Assembly: GCA_024449915.1 (NCBI GenBank)
Contig: JAMZAV010002031.1
Coordinates: 46,064-110,063, forward strand
From: Sweltsa coloradensis
Taxonomy: Eukaryota > Arthropoda > Insecta > Plecoptera > Chloroperlidae
DNA length: 64,000 bases
Direction: 5' to 3'
Shown here: in pieces, positions 1 to 11,336 of the stretch
How positions within the stretch are numbered: the first letter of the stretch is position 1
Layout of the letters: every line of letters starts with the position of its first letter
The notes under the pieces: model-generated
The model's input: the letters and a program-made list of their open reading frames with translations, nothing else
What the model was told of the DNA's origin: nothing
The model's database searches: none
Program-made: the position numbers and the translations under genes

Positions 1-1132
1 TTTCTTATTCAACATATTCTCGTAATCTAATCATGAAGTGCTCGTTCTTTATAACAAACCCTACTACAATTTAACTGAAAATTGCCGAGAAAGCTAAACT
101 GCAACATACTAATTTCCATAACAGTGGCCATTTTGTTTTAGTCATGACAGGTCTTGGACACAAAAAAGATGGGCAACATTAGAATTGTTTATCTACGGTT
201 CAATACGAATAAATTGATTCCATGTACAACGCTCTATCACTAAAACTGCGACAGAATTTCAATGTTTCCAAACTACTATTCCGAGCTGTAAATCGACGGC
301 CATCTTGGATTCAAAGCTTAACAAAATGGGTCTTATCGCCAAACCAATTTCAGAAACGAATTCCTCGACCCCCAACACCATAAAAACCATATACTACGCT
401 ATACTTTAGGCTAAACCATTGCAAAGATAGTGTCTGACATGACAAATGGTCGCCATATTAGATTTTGGGCTCTGGCGGAGTATGCTCACACTTTCGTGAG
501 AGGCATGGGGGCTAAATTTTTTATAAAACCTTCTTAGAGCACAAATCCGTTGAGAAATCGTCATTGTCTCTCAACGGTCACAAAAGTGTCGGAAATGACC
601 CTACTACATTGGCCTGACGATGCCAACACTATCTGCATTTTTCCGATGGAGCTGCTATATATTGTCAGGTATTGGGATATTTAGTATCCAAATACTGGTT
701 TATTCATTGATTAAGGAAGGCATCACATCACTGTGTGAAGTTGCAATCATAGACAGGAAGGAAGCATAATAGTCGGGTAAATGACTGATTTGTCATCGCT
801 TGACGCAATTAGGAAGACGAAGAGTGCTGATTGAGTGAAGTTCCGTCAGCAGAATGGCGCAAGTCACAGGGGATTTTGGGACCGTGATTGAACTCAAGAA
901 CGTCGACAATAGCGTCTGTCTAAACACTTACAAATTGCTTGAAACTGGCCTCTGTCACGGGGAGTGCTGATCGGGCGGAAGAGAGTGCCAGATGATGACG
1001 CACGGAGAGAGGGGGTGAGAGCTCGCGGATTGGCTTAGAGTGGTCACGTGGGGAGGATCAGAAAGCTCTCGCGAGTGAGAACGGGCGTAGGACGGGAGTC
1101 TTGTGCAGGCACTGAACGAATAATCACATATG
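1..1132. other. Unassigned non-coding sequence
   Basis: No open frame, tRNA-like box or repeat end that I can support lies here. The first 700 bases are AT-rich. The part from about 930 to 1120 is richer in purines and CpG. It may be old intergenic sequence or unrecognised repeat. Confidence 0.4.
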
Positions 1133-1639
1133 CCTTGTCCACACTAGCACTTTAAAGTGAGCTTTAAAGTTAGGGGCACTTTAAGTCTAGGTGTAGACGC
1201 TCGAAAAGCAACTTGAAGTCCCCCTCATTTTAAATCATCCCAGGACCCCATTTAAAGTGAGGAGCTACTTATAACAATCGATTTACCGTATCTCGATTCT
1301 GAAATGGCGGGACGACTAGTATTTTAAGGTTATGTTCAGAGTTTGTGACATTACTTTAGCCCGAAATAGCCCACTCTGTAACTTTATTCACGTCTCAAAA
1401 TTCTAAATAAGATAAGAAGAAAAGACGAAATTTCTCTAGTGACGAAATTCATTGTTTAATTGACATTGAAAAACAGCTGAAAAATAATAACAAAGACAGC
1501 TGATTGGTCATTGCCATCTAAACTCAGAAATGACGTTAAATCACGGGCGGTGATTATTGTTCCAGTGTAGACGCACGGTAACTGTAAATGACTCATTTAA
1601 AGTGGGACGGACTTAAAGTGAACGTAAGTGTGAACAAGG
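1133..1639. mobile_element. MITE with CCTTG termini
   Basis: The left end reads CCTTGTCCACACTAGCACTT. The reverse complement of the right end reads CCTTGTTCACACTTACGTTC. After the first 13 bases the ends diverge, but both continue into repeated ACTTTAAAGT words. There is no coding capacity in about 507 bp. A target duplication is not clear: the flanks are atatg on the left and tatta on the right, so TA or TAT is possible. The superfamily is undetermined. The element ends 22 bp before the left LTR of Gypsy element A. Confidence 0.6.
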
Positions 1640-1661
1640 TATTAGAGTGTCAAGTGACAGG
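1640..1661 (-). other. Short flank between MITE and element A
   Basis: These 22 bases separate the MITE from the left LTR of element A. If the block at 19994-20141 is a coding exon interrupted by A, its continuation would lie here on the minus strand. The flank nearest A (acagg) resembles the base run beyond the right LTR (acatgg), but it is not an exact target duplication. Confidence 0.35.
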
Positions 1662-1804
1662 TGTATAGTGTATGTAGCGCGCATGCGCTGCGCGATGTAT
1701 GTTCAGTATGTTGGTACGACTGAAGAATAAACATGGCTACAATCCAGGCACAGTGTTGTGTACAGTTTGACCTCCTCCTAGTAATCATAGATATTAGGCC
1801 TACA
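1662..1804 (+). repeat. Left LTR of element A
   Basis: It begins TGTATAGTGTATGTAG and ends ATATTAGGCCTACA. It matches 19865-19993 along most of its length, including the shared words GATGTATGTTCAGTATGTTG and AATAAACATGGCTAC. The copies differ by substitutions and indels, including an extra GCGC-rich block here, so this element is old compared with B, D and E. Confidence 0.8.
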
Positions 1805-1806
1805 GT

Positions 1807-1823
1807 TGGCGACGTAAGTAAAC
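1807..1823 (+). other. Primer-binding site of element A
   Basis: TGGCGACGTAAGTAAAC starts two bases after the left LTR. The TGG start fits complementarity to a tRNA 3' CCA end. The first nine bases are the same as in the binding site of element B, so both may use the same primer tRNA. Which tRNA is not established here. Confidence 0.7.
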
Positions 1824-1915
1824 TTATAAAAGTGTTTTGATTCAATTCGTGGGTGAGTAGTGCATGGCTTATTTTGATTAAATTCGGTTCTCGCCCTGTT
1901 TTAATACGATTCGCG

Positions 1916-2170
1916 ATGGACTCAGACGCGCTGTCGACGTCGGCGTCTATCAAACCATTCGTGCCCGGGACAGATACCAGTGTTGCGTCACTTAAATGGA
2001 ACAGATGGCTGAGATATTTCGAGCTCTACATACTAGCAAAGTGTATAACCGGGTGCCAACGGAAAAAAGCTCTTCTACTTCACCTCGCTCGGGGGAGAGA
2101 GTGTGCAAGACATATGGTTCACACTGCCCGAGTTACAGGTAGAACACACCGACCAGTCAGACGAGTCTGA
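1916..2170 (+). pseudogene. Element A gag, N-terminal fragment
   Basis: Gypsy-type Gag start. After an upstream in-frame ATG at 1853, the better start is the ATG at 1916. The peptide contains a Gag-like stretch with residues FVPGTDTSVASLKWNRWLRY followed by FELYI and a basic ALLLHLA segment, as in many Gypsy Gag proteins. The frame then drifts and stops at 2170; the remaining Gag up to about 2500 is broken by frameshifts. It belongs to element A and is not functional. Confidence 0.7.
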
Positions 2171-2502
2171 TTCATGTAAGGTAACATTGCAAACATAGGC
2201 CTACTTCCAGCCACAAACTTGCTTCGCTCACCAGAGGCAGGTTTTCCGAGCTATGAAGCAAGCTGCAGACGAAACAGTTGCCCAGTTCGTAACGCGCCTA
2301 CAGGGCCAAGGTAAATATTGTTATTTCGGTTCGAGGACGCCATTTTAGACCAACTGAGGGAAACATGTTCTCTTGGTGACGTCAGGCGGGACTTGCTGAA
2401 AGTGGGGGACGCGTTAACATTGAAACAAGCTCTCGACATTGGTCGAGCAGTCGAGGTGATGCAATCAGTAGGCCAGTCTATGATCTAGGCCTAGGCGAGG
2501 CA

Positions 2503-2745
2503 TTGATTGCGCGCGTTTCGTCAGCGTCTGCGAGTGTACACGCCAGGAACGGGCGGCAAAAGAAACAGCTGGCTTGTTTCGGATGCGGCAGTACCAACCA
2601 CCTTGCGCGAGACAAGAAATGTCCCGCCAGAGGGAAAGAATGCCTGACATGTGGTATTAAAGGTCACTTCGTGAAGTTATGCAAAACTAAGAGCGAGGAG
2701 AAACTACAGAGATTTCTCACGGAAAAAAGTATCAAATATTCGTAA
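2503..2745 (+). pseudogene. Element A nucleocapsid zinc knuckles
   Basis: About 80 codons with two Cys-rich modules. The first is CFGCGSTNHLARDKKC and the second CLTCGIKGHFVKLC, both variants of the CCHC knuckle that binds RNA in retroelement Gag. Basic residues surround them. The frame stops at 2745 and protease-like sequence follows in another frame, so this is a decayed gag-pol junction in element A. Confidence 0.8.
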
Positions 2746-2950
2746 CCTAAACGATGAGGGAGTAGAACAAGAAGAAGAGACACAAGACTACACCTTTGCA
2801 CTGCATAGGGAAACTAGGCCTAAAGTTGGGTTAGTAACAGCTGATATAGGAGACGTGTCAATCGACCTGATGATTGATTCAGGTGCTTCATGTAACATCC
2901 TAAAGACCTTAGAAACATGTAGGCTAACATAAATAAAATTAAGGGCAAGT
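2746..2950 (+). pseudogene. Element A aspartic protease fragment
   Basis: In the frame around 2800-2900 the sequence encodes a retropepsin-like start with the active-site motif DSGAS (bases about 2872-2887) preceded by hydrophobic residues and followed by CNIL. That is the usual position of the protease between the zinc knuckles and RT of Gypsy elements. A stop follows near 2930. The second half of the protease is not readable in one frame. Confidence 0.65.
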
Positions 2951-3273
2951 GTGGAGATACTACAAAAAACATTTATCCTGATGGGAGTTCCCAAACCCTC
3001 AAAGTATTGGGGAAATTCACCATAGAAATCAAAGTTGAAGGTGAAGAGAGCCACGAAATAGTATTCTATGCGGTTGACAGCGATGGGATCAGCTCTTGTG
3101 GAGCAACTCCGCCAGAGAACTGGGGGTCCTGAAAACGGGATTTCCTTTGAATGTATTAAATTTGACCCAGGAAAATAACAAATTGGAGGAAATCAAAGGT
3201 GAGTTCCCGACTTTCTTCATGGGAGTAGGGAAGTTATAAGACTTCATGCTAAAGCCAGAAAAAGTCAGGTGAG

Positions 3274-4088
3274 TTGAGACAATGTGTGGACATGAGAGTG
3301 CCAAATACTACGATTGTGAGGGAGCGACAACTGATACCAACAATCGAGGAGATAACACCGGAACTGCAAGGTAGTTCAGTGTCCAGCATTCCGACTTACA
3401 GACCGCATTTCACCAGACCGAACTTTGTGAGAGTTCTAGGGAAATTAGAAGACTTGAGACAAAACATAAACTTCAAGTGGGGCAAGGGACAAGCTGACGC
3501 ATTCAACCTAATTAGAGGGATGCTATCAGACAAGAGGACCTTAAGATTCTACATATAAGGTGCCCCCACGAAGATCATCGCAAATACCAGCCCATATGGG
3601 CTTGGAGCTGTTCTAGTACAGGAACAGGGAGACGGGCCACATATCATAGAATTCGCGAGTCGATCTCTGGCAGACGCTGAAAAGAAATTTAGCCAAGTAG
3701 AAAAGAAGGCTCTCGGGCTCGTATGGAGTTGTGAAAGATTCCACCACTACGTCTACGGTGGAGAGTTCACCTTGGTTACAGACCATAAGCCACTCCAATT
3801 CATCTTTGGGACCAAGTCGAAACCTTGCGCAAGAGTGGAGCGGTGGGTAATGCGACTCCCTTCAAAGTAGAATATCAGCCGGGAAGAAGTAACATGGCTG
3901 ACCCTTTGTCGAGATTGTCAGTTAACCGGGACAGTAATAAAACACCTGACGACCCTGATCACCATTTTCGCTGGGTAGCAAGTCAGACTGTACCAAAAGC
4001 CATGAGTTTGGAAGAAATCCAAAAAGAATCCAGACTAGACCAGGAAGCAGCTTCGGTAATAGAAAGTATCAACTCAGACATATGGCCG
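3274..4088 (+). pseudogene. Element A RT / RNase H remnant lacking the RT palm
   Basis: The stretch at 3274-3380 carries RT finger sequence (LRQCVDMRVPN, then a TIEEI segment). It then jumps directly to connection-like sequence at about 3400 (HFTRPNF). The region that normally holds the YxDD box is absent. From 3560 RNase H follows, with YGLGAVLV, FASRSLADAEKKFSQVEKKA and TDHKPLQFIF, and then a tether (RVERWVMRLP, DPLSRLSV). Frames change at about 3558 and 3825. The missing catalytic core means that this copy could not make active RT. Confidence 0.8.
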
Positions 4089-4091
4089 TTA

Positions 4092-4457
4092 AGCTGCATT
4101 CACTACCTGGACGTCGGCGAGCGCTCGCTGCCGGAAACGGCTGTTTCGACCAATCACGATGGAGCGGCGCTTCGTAGCGCCGAGGAGCGCTGAAGTTGGT
4201 TCAGTTCAACTTTTGGGCCGGCGCTCGACCGGAAGTTAACGATATTAAGCGTGTTTGAATTATTTATTAATATATTTGCGTCTCAAAAATCGAAAACATA
4301 ATTTACCATACAGTTTAAAGCTGAAAATAGTGTATCAATCGTTGCAACTCTCATTCATATTATGACTATTTCTGGAGAGGGGGTAAATAGTTCATCGAGC
4401 GCCCGCCTCGGCACCGAGCACTCGGCGCTCGCCGACGTGTAGGTAGTGAAGGCAGCT
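4092..4457. mobile_element. PIF/Harbinger-like MITE in element A
   Basis: A 366-bp non-coding insert flanked by TTA at 4089-4091 and 4458-4460. The left end is AGCTGCATTCACTACCT and the reverse complement of the right end is AGCTGCCTTCACTACCT (16 of 17 identical). Inside both ends lies a further inverted block with ACGTCGGCGAGCGC. A 3-bp TWA duplication is typical of PIF/Harbinger elements. Removing the insert plus one TTA brings the two flanking pol segments into one open frame, which supports the borders. Confidence 0.85.
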
Positions 4458-4770
4458 TTAGAGCTAAAGAAACATGAACTTATCAAAAGTGAACTTTGTG
4501 TCTACCAATCAATAGTTCTTCGGGGGACGCGTATCTTCATACCCAAGAACCTCAGACCCAGAGTGCTTGAGCTAGCGCACCAAGGACACCCTGGCATCGT
4601 TTCAAAGAAGCAGAAGTTAGGCCTACGTTCCAGGGTCTGGTGGCCAGCGATAGATAAAAAGGTAGAAGCGTTCTGCAAACACTGCCATGATTGCCAGGTG
4701 GTGAGTTCACCCAGCCGTCCTGTGCCGGTGATCAGAACCATGTTACCAGACAGGCCATGGCAAGATTTAG
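4458..4770 (+). pseudogene. Element A integrase, zinc-binding half
   Basis: It encodes the integrase HHCC region: HQGHPGIVSKKQKLGLRSRV, then WWPAIDKKVEAFCKHCHDC, then the linker that leads into the catalytic core (PWQDLAIGY). The core is cut by two later insertions (4776-5708 and 5728-17059) and resumes at 17060. It belongs to element A and is not functional. Confidence 0.85.
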
Positions 4771-4775
4771 CTATA

Positions 4776-5708
4776 GGCTACTAGCACCTACGTCACAAAT
4801 CGAGGGGAATGAGGGGTATTCTCCGCTTAGAGCCCAACTGATGGACAAGCAACCATCGTTTCGCAAGTGGACGCCTGCTGAACGTCGCACAACTTATCAC
4901 GCTCTAACTTTTACCCTATTCATTATTGGGAAAAAACTTAAGAGGAATAATATTTAGCAAATATATCATTCCTTCTAATAGCGATTATTTTGAATTTTTA
5001 GACAAACGTTAACGTGTTATATCGATGTGCGTATTGAAATAACATTTAAAACTGTTACTTGTTTTTTATGAAATTAAATAAAACAACTTCAATTGACAAA
5101 AAACTTAGTGATCGGATTTTGACAAGACCTCTTTCAAAATATTCATCGGACTGTTTAGACAAGAAATAAATAAACTTTCTAGATAGAAAGTGCACAGAAC
5201 GAAAATTTATACCCATAGGGTAATATGCATGGTATGTGTTTTCATCTAAAATACGCGCTTTTGACAAGCGGATGAGCCGTGAAAACTGCACGCTTCTGTA
5301 AAATTTCGTTCAGTGCTTTTTCTATCGAGAAAGTTAACTTATTTCTTTTCTTATTAGTTGGATGCATATTTAGAGGAGAATTCTTTTTGAAATCCGATCA
5401 GTATTTTTTATCAATTGAAGTTGAGAAGACTTAAAGTTGTTGATAAATTTGTCATTTATAATGCGTAACTTGTTATAACAAGCTAACGGTTCTGTTAAAA
5501 AGTTCGAGATAATCGCCATTAGAAGGAATCATATGTTTGCTAAATATTATTCCTCTTAAGTTTTGTCCAAATAATGAATAGGATAAAAGTTAGAGCGTGA
5601 TCTTTGTTGAGCCGTTCACCAGGCGTCGACTTGCGAAATGAGGCTGCTTGTCCATCAGTTCGATTCGCGGCCACTTGCCGGCGAGCTGTGACGTCACGTG
5701 AGGCTTCC
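4776..5708. mobile_element. 0.9-kb foldback element in the element A integrase
   Basis: Almost the whole insert is an inverted repeat. For example TCTAACTTTTACCCTATTCA at about 4900 pairs with its inverse at 5580-5605, and AAGAGGAATAATATTTAGCA at 4940-4960 with 5545-5565. The inverted similarity continues inward to about 5100/5410. Both sides carry CTATA (4771-4775 and 5709-5713), a probable target duplication. There is no coding capacity. It is a foldback-type MITE of uncertain superfamily. Confidence 0.8.
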
Positions 5709-5727
5709 CTATAGATTACTTGGAGCC

Positions 5728-5907
5728 TGTTGTATTTTTAATAATGATAGGCCTAGGGCTGGTTTTCTGATATCTAGCCATGCTCTTTTATTCACGCTTC
5801 ACGGAATGACGTCGTACCTGCCACCTCTAGGCATCACTTCCGCCAGGCACGTTATGTTTACAAGGCGCATGTATTTTGGCGCACTATTTAAACAGTGGGA
5901 CACAACA
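5728..5907 (-). repeat. 3' LTR of element B
   Basis: A 180-bp terminal repeat starting TGTTGTATTTTTAATAATGA and ending GACACAACA as read on the plus strand. Bases 5740-5907 match the other LTR with only one T of length difference. Compared with the right copy, about 35 bp near its inner side (plus-strand left end) are missing. Confidence 0.9.
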
Positions 5908-5922
5908 TTCCTCCCAACCTTA
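5908..5922 (-). other. Polypurine tract of element B
   Basis: Read on the minus strand, the bases immediately before the 3' LTR are GGTTGGGAGGAA. This is a purine-rich primer site of the kind expected for plus-strand DNA synthesis in LTR elements. Confidence 0.7.
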
Positions 5923-6193
5923 ATTTAAAGATCAAACATAAAGTAAACAATAGTATTAGAATCACTTCATACATGTAATGCATACTGGTTGTTTCAATAA
6001 GTATGTCCAATAGAGAAACTTAAAACTAACCTGATAGTCCAATATAAGAATGCCAATAAAGAGATTGAAGATAAGATAACTTGCATTTGATAAATAATTG
6101 TAAAGAGCGGCATAAGCCTATCCTATGCTAATCGTATAATCAAAATGTCAATGGAATGATTGAACTGGATGCTAGTTACAGAAGTTAACATGG

Positions 6194-7319
6194 TTACATT
6201 ACAAAATCGTCGAGTCTGGCAGGGCGTTGCCTCTGTCGTTGCGGGTAACGTGGAGCACGTTCCGCCGGTTGGCGTTGTTGCTCAACTTCTTGAGGAGGTC
6301 CTCGTTGGGGCAGAGGGTTCTCTTGCACGATTTCTGGCTGGGGATCTCCATCAGGGTCGAAGGTTTCTGGAACCTCCCAGTCTTCTTCTTCGTCCTCTTC
6401 TGCTTCATTTGACTCGCAGTTTGTTGTAGTGAGGATACGTTTGAAGTGAGATGAATTCCGGACGATAACCTGCTGGCCTTGGGTTGCGTAGATCTTCGTG
6501 CCAAGGATTTTCGTGATTTTAAATGGCGTCGTATTAAACGGGGGTGTGTATTTGTTTATCTTGGGTTGCCGTACAAGGACTGTGTCTCCAACCTTGAAAG
6601 TGTGGTTCTTCGTATGACGCCTCTCGTCAGTGTACGCTTTGCTTCTTTTTTTCATGAGAGTGTCAGTAAGACGTATCCTTGTGTTGACGTTGTTCGTTTC
6701 GGAGGCTGCTGTGAAGTGTGGAATGGATGTCTTCATTTTCCTACCAAAGAGCGCTTCGTAGGGTGAGACTCCGGTGGTTGAGTGCGGTGTTGTTCTGTAA
6801 TTCATTAGGAAGGCGTCTAGCTCCGTCTTCTCGTCTTTTCCTTCCACTTTAGCAGTGAGAATGACTTTTCGAATGGTTCGGACTCCTCGTTCTGCGAGGC
6901 CGTTTGCCTCCGGCCCACAGTGGGGTAACTTTGTGATGGGTAAAGTGTAGCTCGTTGGCAAAGTTAGCGAACACTTTTCCATTGAATGGAGGGCCGTTGT
7001 CGGATTTTAACTGGTTTGGGATACCAAAGGATGAGAAGATGTTTCTAAGGTGCGGAATTACTGTTTCGATTTCAACGATGAGATGTGGCGAGTGATTGGA
7101 TAGCGGGAATATTCGTCGATTATTAACATGATGTTTTTTCCACTTGGATATGGGCCATCGAAATCCACAGCAAGATTTTGCCATGGGCCTTGGGGTAAGG
7201 GAGTGGGTTGGATCGGGTCTCTTGATTTGGGTTTTGGTTGTGGTTTGGCAGGGATGACAGTTTTGGATGGCTTCCTCCACGGTTTTATCAATGTTAGGGA
7301 ACCAAACTTTCTCCCTCAA
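6194..7319 (-). pseudogene. Element B integrase
   Basis: Two overlapping minus-strand frames (7319-6849 and 6982-6194) together cover a Gypsy integrase: zinc-binding CHPCQ with surrounding basic residues, first catalytic Asp in AVDFDGPYPSGKNI, second in KSDNGPPFNG, and Glu in NGLAERGVRTIRK. The C-terminal half has the LVRQPKINKYTPPF region typical of the DNA-binding end. It finishes in a long acidic then Pro/Arg-rich tail ending at 6194. A frameshift near 6900-6980 separates the pieces. All three catalytic acidic positions are present. Confidence 0.88.
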
Positions 7320-7462
7320 GAGTTTTTTTCGTCTTCACAATCCCCAAGTGTCCACGGTGAGCAAGTTCGACTGTTCTGTTTTGCAGGGATTTGGTATAAT
7401 GATTTTAGTTCCTTCAAGGAGGATGTTCTTTGATGCTCCCTTTGCGATTGCGATTTCGTGTA

Positions 7463-9186
7463 TTATTGGCTTGAATTGCTTGAGAGTTGCAGTTGTAGCG
7501 GCTTTTTCTTGGGTTTGAAGATTTTATGTGTTTCTTGTAATTCCATTAGTAGTGGGTCATTTTCCGTTGCTTCCTCAATTTCTTGGAGCGACATTGCTTT
7601 CGGAGTTGCGTGTCTTAGGATGAACTGGATGTATTCTTCAGGAACCTTTGGTGTCCTGTATTCTGATTTTGTGAACTCTAGTGGATGTCGAGACATATAG
7701 TCAGATGGGTTGTCTACGCCCTTCTTGTGAACGATCGTGAAACGATAAGGGATTAGCCGGAGACACAAACGTTCGATTCGAGCAGAAGGTGAGGATGCAG
7801 GATTTCCCATGATGTAGAGAAGTGGCTTATGATCAGTGTGGACGGTGAACTGTGTTCCAAATAAGTACAAATGGAAGTGTTCCATTCCGAATACTACTGC
7901 CACAGCTTCTCGTTCGATTTGACTGTAACGTCCTTCAGCTTCAGTGAGCGACCGGCTAGCGTACGCCACGATGTTTTCATTGCCAGCATTGTCCGACTGT
8001 GCGAAAATGGCTGCTACACCAACTGGGCTCGCGTCCACTATTAGGTGTGTTTCTTTATTCTCATCATAGTAGGCAAGGGTCTCATGATTTGACAGTTGAG
8101 TCTTCAGCTGGTCCAACGCTGCCTGATGTCTTGATGACCATTCCCACTCCGCATCTTTGTGGGTGAGATCTCTGAGTGGTTTAGTTGTGGTAGCAAGATT
8201 GGGGATGAATTTGCCACAATATTGTATCATACCCAGAAGGCTTCTGACCTCACTGGCATTCTTTGGTGAGTCTAATGCTGTGAAGGCTTTAACTTTGGCA
8301 GGGTCTGGTTCGATGCCGTTCTTGGAAAACTTGTTTCCAAAGAAAACTAGCTCTGGCTGATTGAATAAGCACTTTTTTTCGTTAAGTGTGCACCCTGCTT
8401 CTTGAAGTCGAGTAAAGACTGCATGAAGGGCTCTGTCATGCTCTTCTTGACTCAATTCCCATGTACGAGAATGTCGTCACTGATATTGATTACGCCTTCG
8501 ATTCCCTGAAGGACTTGACGAATTGTGTTTTGGAACACTTCGGCGGCAGAATTTATGCCGAAGTTGAGTCTTTTGTATCTTCTTAGTCCAACATATGTGG
8601 AGAATGTGGTTATTTCGCGGGATACCTCGTCCAGCTCCAACTGGTGGTAGCCATCTTTGAGATCGATTTTAGAGAACGTGGTGGCACCATTTAACGAGGA
8701 GATGAGGTCGTCGAGTGTAGGCGTGATGTGGCGTTCCCGTTTGATTGCTACGTTTGCTTGACGCATGTCCACACACAGCCTAACCGCATTTGGGTCTCGA
8801 GGTTTTGGTACTGGAACGATGGGAGATACCCATGGGGTAGAGCCGGATACCGGTTCTATGATATCGAGTTCCTCGAGCCTAGCGACTTCCGCTGCCACTT
8901 TCCGACGCATGTGAAAGGGGATTCTTCTGTGCTTCTGGGCTACTGGGGGTACCGCGGGGTCTACATGCAGATGTACTTTGAAGTCGTGTAGCTTGCCCAC
9001 ACCAGTGAAGAGTTGTGGATATAGTGAAGGGTAATCAGAGTTTAACTGTGTGGCTATTTGAATTAGTTCAAGATTAACCGCACTCTCGTAGCCAAGTAGG
9101 GAATCAGCGCTTCCCTTCACGACGAATATGTTTGTGGTGAGGGTGGCGTTTTTATGAGATAATGTTGCAGTAAAGCATCCTAGCAC
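7463..9186 (-). pseudogene. Element B reverse transcriptase and RNase H
   Basis: Two frames (9186-8452 and 8455-7463) meet within four bases near 8453. The first has the RT fingers and palm: RLCVDMRQANVAIKRERH, FSKIDLKDGYHQLEL (first catalytic Asp) and NISDDILVHG (the xxDD box). The second has the thumb/connection (LGMIQYCGKFIPNL) and RNase H with VDASPVGVAAIFAQ, YSQIEREAVAVVFGMEHF and TDHKPLLYIMG. It is nearly intact. One frame change, possibly a base-call error, separates the parts. Confidence 0.9.
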
Positions 9187-9707
9187 TGAGAGTGGAGTTT
9201 TGGGTTGATATGGGTAGATTTGACATCAGTTTGGTTTAGCTGACCTTGGCCTATTCCGGATTTCATCAGGATATCTTCGCTGATGACGTTAACAGAAGCA
9301 CCAGTGTCGATAGCAAATTTGATTGGCTTACCATTTACAGCTATGTTGATTCGAGGTACTTTGGATGATGTTGTCACCTGACTGACTGTGATGGCAAAAG
9401 TTTCCTCATCTGAGCTTCCATTTTGACTGGTGGCAAGATTGTGAGTGACCTCCGTCTTGTTGGGGAGTGGCAAACTTTGGAAAGGCCAATCTTTGACATG
9501 TTCTACGACTACATTTTTTTGGCCGGGTGGAGACCTTCCTTTTTCCTGTGGCCAGGCATTTCCGCAGAATAACAGCTGCTTTTGGCCGCCGGTAGCTGTT
9601 TGGAAGTGTCCAAATTTAAAGTAGACTTGGGCCTGGTAGTGCCCAAATTTTGGAGTAGACTTAGGCCTAGAGATTTTTTTTTTTGTTAGCTTACCGTACT
9701 TTTGCAA
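9180..9707 (-). pseudogene. Element B nucleocapsid tail and protease
   Basis: A minus-strand frame of about 175 codons. A degraded zinc-knuckle region (CGNAWPQEKGRSPPGQ) comes first, followed by a Ser/Thr-rich linker and a retropepsin-like start with FAIDTGASVNVISEDIL. The DTG active-site triad is intact. It ends four to seven bases into the RT frame, as expected for a continuous pol that is now frameshifted. The opening residues are low quality: a run of nine T around 9671 suggests indel noise. Confidence 0.8.
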
Positions 9708-9824
9708 CTGCTTCAGGTCCGATGTTGAATGGGGCTTGCCGATGACTCAATAGAGCGGTTTGTCGCTCTGCGGTCTCTTTGACCGGCTTGTCGCAAGAGA
9801 CTTTCAAGCGCCCCTTTCCCTCAC

Positions 9825-11319
9825 TGTAATGAACCCACCCTTTCACCAAATAATAAATAAAAACTAAAATTTTAAAAATAAAAAAAAGACTTTACAGGTT
9901 GCCTCGGCTGCAGTCGGTAGAACACGGCTTGTTGGTCTGGCTCATTAACCTAACCAGCTGTCAGAAAGTTTTAATAAACAAGGGAGATGAGGATCAAAAC
10001 AGGAATAATCCCGAAATGAGAGATGAAATATTAAGTTGGGAAAATTTAATTGTGTCTAAAAAATAAAGACAATTGTACAAGTTTTAGGTGGGCTTAGCCT
10101 ACAAGGGAATCAAATGTCACTTTTAGTGATTTAATTAGGCCTAAAAATTATGCAATGGAATATAGGTTACAAAATTATACGGAAAATCAGTGAACAAGTT
10201 ATAAAATAAAAATCGGTTAATATAGGTCCTTTGGGCCCTTTTTAAAGGGCATGAAAGCCTCGTTTAAAAAAGCCAGTCCAAAATGTTTTACCAGGCCCTT
10301 TTGGGGGCCTATAAAAAGGGGGCATAAAAGCCTCGTTTAAAGTTCAGTTCTAAAGTTTTTACCAGGCCCTTTGGGCCTATCAAAAGGGGCATAAAACCCT
10401 CCTTTCCCTTTCTTTAAAAAGTTCAGTGATAAGTCCAATCCCCTTAGGCTTTCGTTTTTATTTAAATAGTTCAGAAAAAACGTTTTACTACCAACCGCCC
10501 TTAGGCTTACTGTTTTTGTAGAACTGTTTTGTCGAAGGGGAGTTATAGGCCCTACCTAGGCCCCAGACCAAACCCCAGGTTAAAGTCCAAAAATCGTGTC
10601 CCCAAAATCCAGGGGGGAAGCACGCCCGCGAGTCCAGTCTTCTCAATGTGAAAGTTCCTAGAAGGTAATTGTATGTGTTAAATTAAGAATTGTCGGGTCT
10701 GGGGTCTTCTCGGATGGCGTCCTTCCCCTGCACTCGATCGCAACCCGTCTCTGTATGGCTAGTGGATTCTGTGGCGTCTGCCCGTTTGTTCTAAAAGCTT
10801 CTGCTGAGATGTCATAAAAAAGTTCCAGAACTTTTTTATGGCCTTTTTTAGCATTATTTAAAGCTCATTTTCGAAAATAGGTAGTATTTTCGAAAAATAG
10901 CAAGTCATTTTTAGTGTTGCAAACCCATTATCAGAACTGTATTTGGGTGACAATGCCTCTATCGGTGGTTGTGAAATAATACATAGATCGCAGACTTGTT
11001 ATTTTGGGTTGAAATGTCGATAGTCCTTCAAGGGTTTCGATAACTGTTCGATCACAATTTGGTTCGTGCGATATGTTAAATGCAGCGTTCGGTTTTCAAG
11101 CAAAAGAACACTCGGTTGAAATACGCGTGAATTTTTTAAATTTTGGGTGTTTTAAACGTAATTGTTCGCAGTTGTTTTGACCTAAAGAATTCACTGTTTT
11201 GTTGTTGTAGTTGGTTAATATTGATTGTTTGACTAAAACATTAAAGAGTTTAATAAATGTTTCTTATAAATTTGTTATTGAATAATTTTTTAAAGTGGCC
11301 AAAAAATTGGTTATGTTAC
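9825..11319 (-). repeat. 3' LTR of element C
   Basis: About 1.5 kb. It aligns throughout with 14766-16242, for example GTTGCCTCGGCTGCAGTCGG, CAAGGGAATCAAATGTCACT, and three nearby repeats of CCAGGCCCTTTGGGCCTAT-type words. Most differences from the other copy are indels in homopolymers. Confidence 0.85.
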
Positions 11320-11336
11320 TGTCCTCCTTAAATTGA
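11320..11336 (-). other. Polypurine tract of element C
   Basis: On the minus strand the bases just before the lower-coordinate LTR read AATTTAAGGAGGAC, a purine-rich run at the position expected for priming of the second DNA strand. Confidence 0.55.
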
